Shown here piece after piece: positions 61,650-64,000 of a DNA stretch of 64,000 nucleotides. The position numbers and the translations under genes were made by a program. Below the pieces are notes generated by a model. It worked only from the letters and a program-made list of their open reading frames with translations. It made no database searches and was not told where the DNA came from. Every line of letters begins with the position of its first letter. The stretch's first letter is position 1. Source of the stretch: DSVQ01 sp964484765 (GTDB taxonomy: Bacteria; Planctomycetota; Planctomycetia; Planctomycetales; Planctomycetaceae); contig CAZAGI010000021.1 in the NCBI GenBank assembly GCA_964484765.1, forward strand, positions 33,465-97,464. The letters run 5' to 3'.

Positions 61650-62702
61650 TTAGTGATCCACGGCGACGCCAGTTGCTGCACGCTGGAGGTCGGGTGTTTT
61701 GCTCCGCGTGGGGACTTCGGCGGGGTCCACGCGGAGGAGCGTGCTCGGCTGGAGCGGGGCCCACGTCAGCGGGAAACCCGTTGGGGGCACCAGTAGGGTG
61801 TCACCCCGGCGGACGTGCCGTTCGTAGCCATCGCTGGAAAGGATCGCTTCCCCGTCGATCAGCATCCAGACGGACAGTGTGCGGCTGACAAGCGTCGCCG
61901 GCGATTCCGCGAGTCGAAACCGCTTCCATTGAAAATAGGGGCAATCGACGAGCAATTCGCCGTGGAGATCGCCTTCGTCATCATCCCACCGGCGGGGGAT
62001 CACCGGATCGACAGGACCGGCCGTCCAATCGATCGCCGTGAGCGATTCGTCGATATGCAGTTTCCGCGGCAGACCGTCGAGGCCCATCCGGTTCCAGTCG
62101 AACAACCGGAACGTCGCATCACTGGTCTGCTGGACTTCGGCCATCAACACGCCGCCGCCGACGGCGTGCACCGTGCCGGCGGGAATAAAGAGACAATCGC
62201 CCGGCTGCGGAATGAATGAATGGAGGCAATCGGCGAGCGTGCCGTCGCTCAGACGTTCCGTGACTTCGCCGATGGTGATGCCATCTTTGAACCCGGCATA
62301 AATCCTGGCTGTGGGGTCCGCCGCCAGGATGACCCAGGCTTCGGTTTTTCCATAGTTCCCTGCCGCCAGTTGCCGCGCGATGGCATCGGTGGGATGGACC
62401 TGAACGGAGAGGAATTCGTGGCAATCGAGAAACTTGACGAGCCAGGGGAATTCCACAGGAGCATCTTCGCCGAGCCATTCCTGCCGGTGCGTGGCCCACA
62501 GTTGGGAAATCGACTTCCCGGCGAGGGGGCCGTCCGCGACGCGACTATCGTGGAGTTCGTGGCCACTGAGTTCCCACGATTCACCAAAGCGGCCTTCCGT
62601 GGGGAGCGATCGCTGCAGAATTCGAGCGAATCGTTGTTCCCCCCAAGGCTGCGGCCGCAGAAAGGGTGTGAATGCGAGCGGTTGCTGGACCGTGTTCCAC
62701 AT
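61650..62702 (-). CDS. manA: Mannose-6-phosphate isomerase, class I
   Basis: The 350-residue cupin has the zinc-site motifs VKFLDCHEFLSVQVHP, GKTEAWVIL and FIPAGTVHAVG, and a C-terminal domain with VRRGDTLLVPP. It interconverts mannose-6-phosphate and fructose-6-phosphate, feeding GDP-mannose and glycan synthesis. The enzyme is shorter than the fungal class I form, as in Firmicute-type ManA. Confidence 0.9.
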   Translation of the reverse strand: MWNTVQQPLAFTPFLRPQPWGEQRFARILQRSLPTEGRFGESWELSGHELHDSRVADGPLAGKSISQLWATHRQEWLGEDAPVEFPWLVKFLDCHEFLSVQVHPTDAIARQLAAGNYGKTEAWVILAADPTARIYAGFKDGITIGEVTERLSDGTLADCLHSFIPQPGDCLFIPAGTVHAVGGGVLMAEVQQTSDATFRLFDWNRMGLDGLPRKLHIDESLTAIDWTAGPVDPVIPRRWDDDEGDLHGELLVDCPYFQWKRFRLAESPATLVSRTLSVWMLIDGEAILSSDGYERHVRRGDTLLVPPTGFPLTWAPLQPSTLLRVDPAEVPTRSKTPDLQRAATGVAVDH

Positions 62703-63154
62703 GCGTCATGGTCGCCGATGTTCGAGGAAGTTCAGCAAGTGGGGGTCGCCCCGCCAATCTCAAAGGTCGCTCGATCCAACCTCGAAGGTTTGTGAAGTAT
62801 ACCAGCGCCTCAACTGGCGGCGTCCACAGAAGTTTTTTTTGGCAAGGCCGTCCGGGATCGCGTTATCAAAAGCACATTTTTATGTGTACTTGCGTTAGCT
62901 TTATCGCGTGGCGCAAAGTTCCCGCAGCCGCAAATTCTTGTCAATTTTTTTCCTGAAGAGACGGCACTGTTCTTTGTTTTGGAAATTTATTTTCCATTTT
63001 TGTTGCAATCGATTCCAAACGCCACTTATACTGTACGGCGGTTCGTGGGAGGGTCCGTGCCGAGACTGCCTTCGCCCCGAACGCACGGCACGAAAGCATT
63101 GAACTTCATTGAAGAGTCGTGACGGTTGTGATCGAATTGGGCCAAACACCAACG
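62703..63154. other. Gene-free, AT-rich promoter stretch
   Basis: No gene is supportable. A strongly AT-rich segment at 62940-63010 is unlike the coding DNA and could be a promoter or a transferred relic. Confidence 0.45.
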
Positions 63155-63607
63155 ATGAGCCAACATTCGGAAGGCGCGAACAGCGTCGCCGGGATGATTG
63201 TCGCGGTTGCGCTCGGGGCGATCCTGTTCGTGTTCCCAGCCAACAGTCGGGCAGGATGCATTTTGCCTTCCGATGACGCGCTGTTCGACGGGCAATTCTC
63301 GAACGATTTCGGAAGCAGTGTTGCGGTCGATGTCATCGAGCATTCCAACCCTCAACCGGTTGGCAGCCCATTGAACCTCGCTCTTCCGCAGAAGAAGCTG
63401 AATCCGGCGCAGGCCGGCGGATCGCAAGGTTGTACTGGATCACCCTCCGAGCCCACTTCGGGCGGCGGGTCCGTCCCTGCCGCGATGACTGACACACAGT
63501 TTTTTCCAGCGGCTGATCTCACCGGCCGTCAGCCGTCGGCAGCGGCGCTCGTTCTGCCATCGCCGCCGCTGGATGAGATTCTCGATCCACCGAAGCGCAT
63601 CGATTGA
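63155..63607 (+). CDS. Small secreted protein, DPPK-terminal family
   Basis: The ATG at 63155 gives a leader AGMIVAVALGAILFVFPANSRAGC and a Gly/Ser/Pro-rich body. It ends LPSPPLDEILDPPKRID, matching the DPPK ending of the 55469 protein. The partial exported-protein gene downstream mirrors the 55-56 kb pair. Confidence 0.6.
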   Translation: MSQHSEGANSVAGMIVAVALGAILFVFPANSRAGCILPSDDALFDGQFSNDFGSSVAVDVIEHSNPQPVGSPLNLALPQKKLNPAQAGGSQGCTGSPSEPTSGGGSVPAAMTDTQFFPAADLTGRQPSAAALVLPSPPLDEILDPPKRID

Positions 63608-63796
63608 ATCGTAAATGGTGCCGTTTACTGGGTGAATCCGCCGTTCGCGCTGTTGCAGTCCGAACGATGGTAATGCCGGTCCGGTACCTGGAGATTATCT
63701 AACGGGGGTGAATCCCCGGCTTCGGTTGTAGGTTGGTTTAACCGGTCAGCCAAGGCAAACTTTAGCGTGATCATTTGCATACAATTTAGGGAAATC
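63608..63796. other. Leader between the DPPK-family gene and the exported-protein gene
   Basis: The spacer holds GGTGAATCCGCC and GGGGGTGAATCCCCGG (63706-63721), which could fold into hairpins. I see no gene. Confidence 0.4.
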
Positions 63797-64000
63797 ATGT
63801 CGATGAAAAAAAGCATCTTTGGACTTGTGATGATGGTGACGCTGTTCACCAGGGTTGGAGAGTCCCGTGCCGCCGTCATTTTCTCCGAGACTTTCAGTGG
63901 AGTTGTGGGGTCACCGATTGACCTTGGCAGCGACAATTACTCCGAAGTTGGGACCGGGATTTACTCTCTGAGCACGAACATCGGTTCGTTCGGATGGACT
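63797..64000 (+). CDS. Secreted protein, truncated by the window edge
   Basis: An in-frame ATG at 63797 gives MSMKKSIFGLVMMVTLFT, then SRAAVIFSETFSG, a signal peptide and the start of a secreted domain, perhaps PEP-CTERM by analogy with the 56093 gene. No stop occurs before 64000, so the C-terminus is not visible. Confidence 0.6.
   Translation, partial: MSMKKSIFGLVMMVTLFTRVGESRAAVIFSETFSGVVGSPIDLGSDNYSEVGTGIYSLSTNIGSFGWT

Noticed and set aside
63608..63796. Riboswitch
   Set aside because: The GGTGAATCC hairpins do not match a class I know, and there is no aptamer core.

Overview
The window looks like a chromosomal segment of a member of the Planctomycetota. Three DUF1559 prepilin-like genes (H-x-GG-x(5)-DG C-terminal motif), several PEP-CTERM secreted proteins, a giant beta-strand-repeat surface protein with an LExRxLLA-type N-terminal motif, an ASPIC/UnbV (CRTAC1) lipoprotein, a PQQ-like propeller and a PepSY-helix protein are all typical of that phylum. 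Base composition is moderately GC-rich throughout.

From 1 to about 39.9 kb the DNA is an accessory metabolic region that ends at a tyrosine recombinase and the 3' half of a tRNA-Pro gene (39853-39894), so I read it as the right-hand part of a tRNA-integrated genomic island whose left end lies outside the window. It carries, in order: a symporter, a radical SAM protein, a peroxiredoxin and a three-part glycosyltransferase/rhodanese fusion; a sterol-desaturase-like protein; a bufferin-type metallophore RiPP operon (Cys-rich precursor, DUF692 MNIO enzyme, DUF2063 partner); a stress/redox block (DUF3179, cytochrome P460, thioredoxin, small lipoprotein, Crp/Fnr regulator) whose promoters share TGTGA-N6-TCACA-like palindromes; decayed genes around 15-17 kb and a TetR regulator; a CIO-type cytochrome bd oxidase (cydAB) with carbonic anhydrase and a DUF3365 haem lipoprotein; a SoxB-like 5'-nucleotidase and two methyltransferases; and a minus-strand sulfide/persulfide detoxification block (sulfide:quinone oxidoreductase, TauE/SafE exporter, ferritin-like protein, two tiny membrane proteins, MBL persulfide dioxygenase-rhodanese, rhodanese, ArsR regulator). 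A transposase remnant, a gene broken by an in-frame TAA, a prepilin, a PepSY-helix protein and a PQQ-like protein follow.

From 40 to 46.5 kb are two DUF1801 genes flanking a DUF2726-like gene, a DUF72 gene and the large repeat-rich surface protein.

The most unusual region is 47.1-53.1 kb, all on the plus strand: tRNA-Gly, tRNA-Pro and tRNA-Val, a divergent EF-Tu paralogue, tRNA-Ala, tRNA-Ser and tRNA-Arg, a degenerate Ser-like tRNA, then at least seven copies of a structured RNA scaffold. Each scaffold has a closing stem whose sequence changes on both sides while pairing is kept, and each holds a different insert. One insert is a near-copy of 23S rRNA helix 69 and the following conserved strand; another is a complete but circularly permuted tRNA. 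A highly basic unknown protein gene and a Ro60 (TROVE-vWA) gene are embedded in the same block, and four copies of a ~95 bp palindrome separate the pieces. I interpret the scaffolds as a family of Y-RNA-like RNAs serving the adjacent Ro60, with the EF-Tu paralogue and odd tRNAs as possible partners. This is the best candidate for an undescribed system here.

From 53.2 kb to the end are secreted and surface genes (esterase, PEP-CTERM proteins, TPR protein, CRTAC1 lipoprotein, prepilin), mannose-6-phosphate isomerase, and two similar loci that pair a small secreted protein ending in a DPPK motif with a downstream exported protein.
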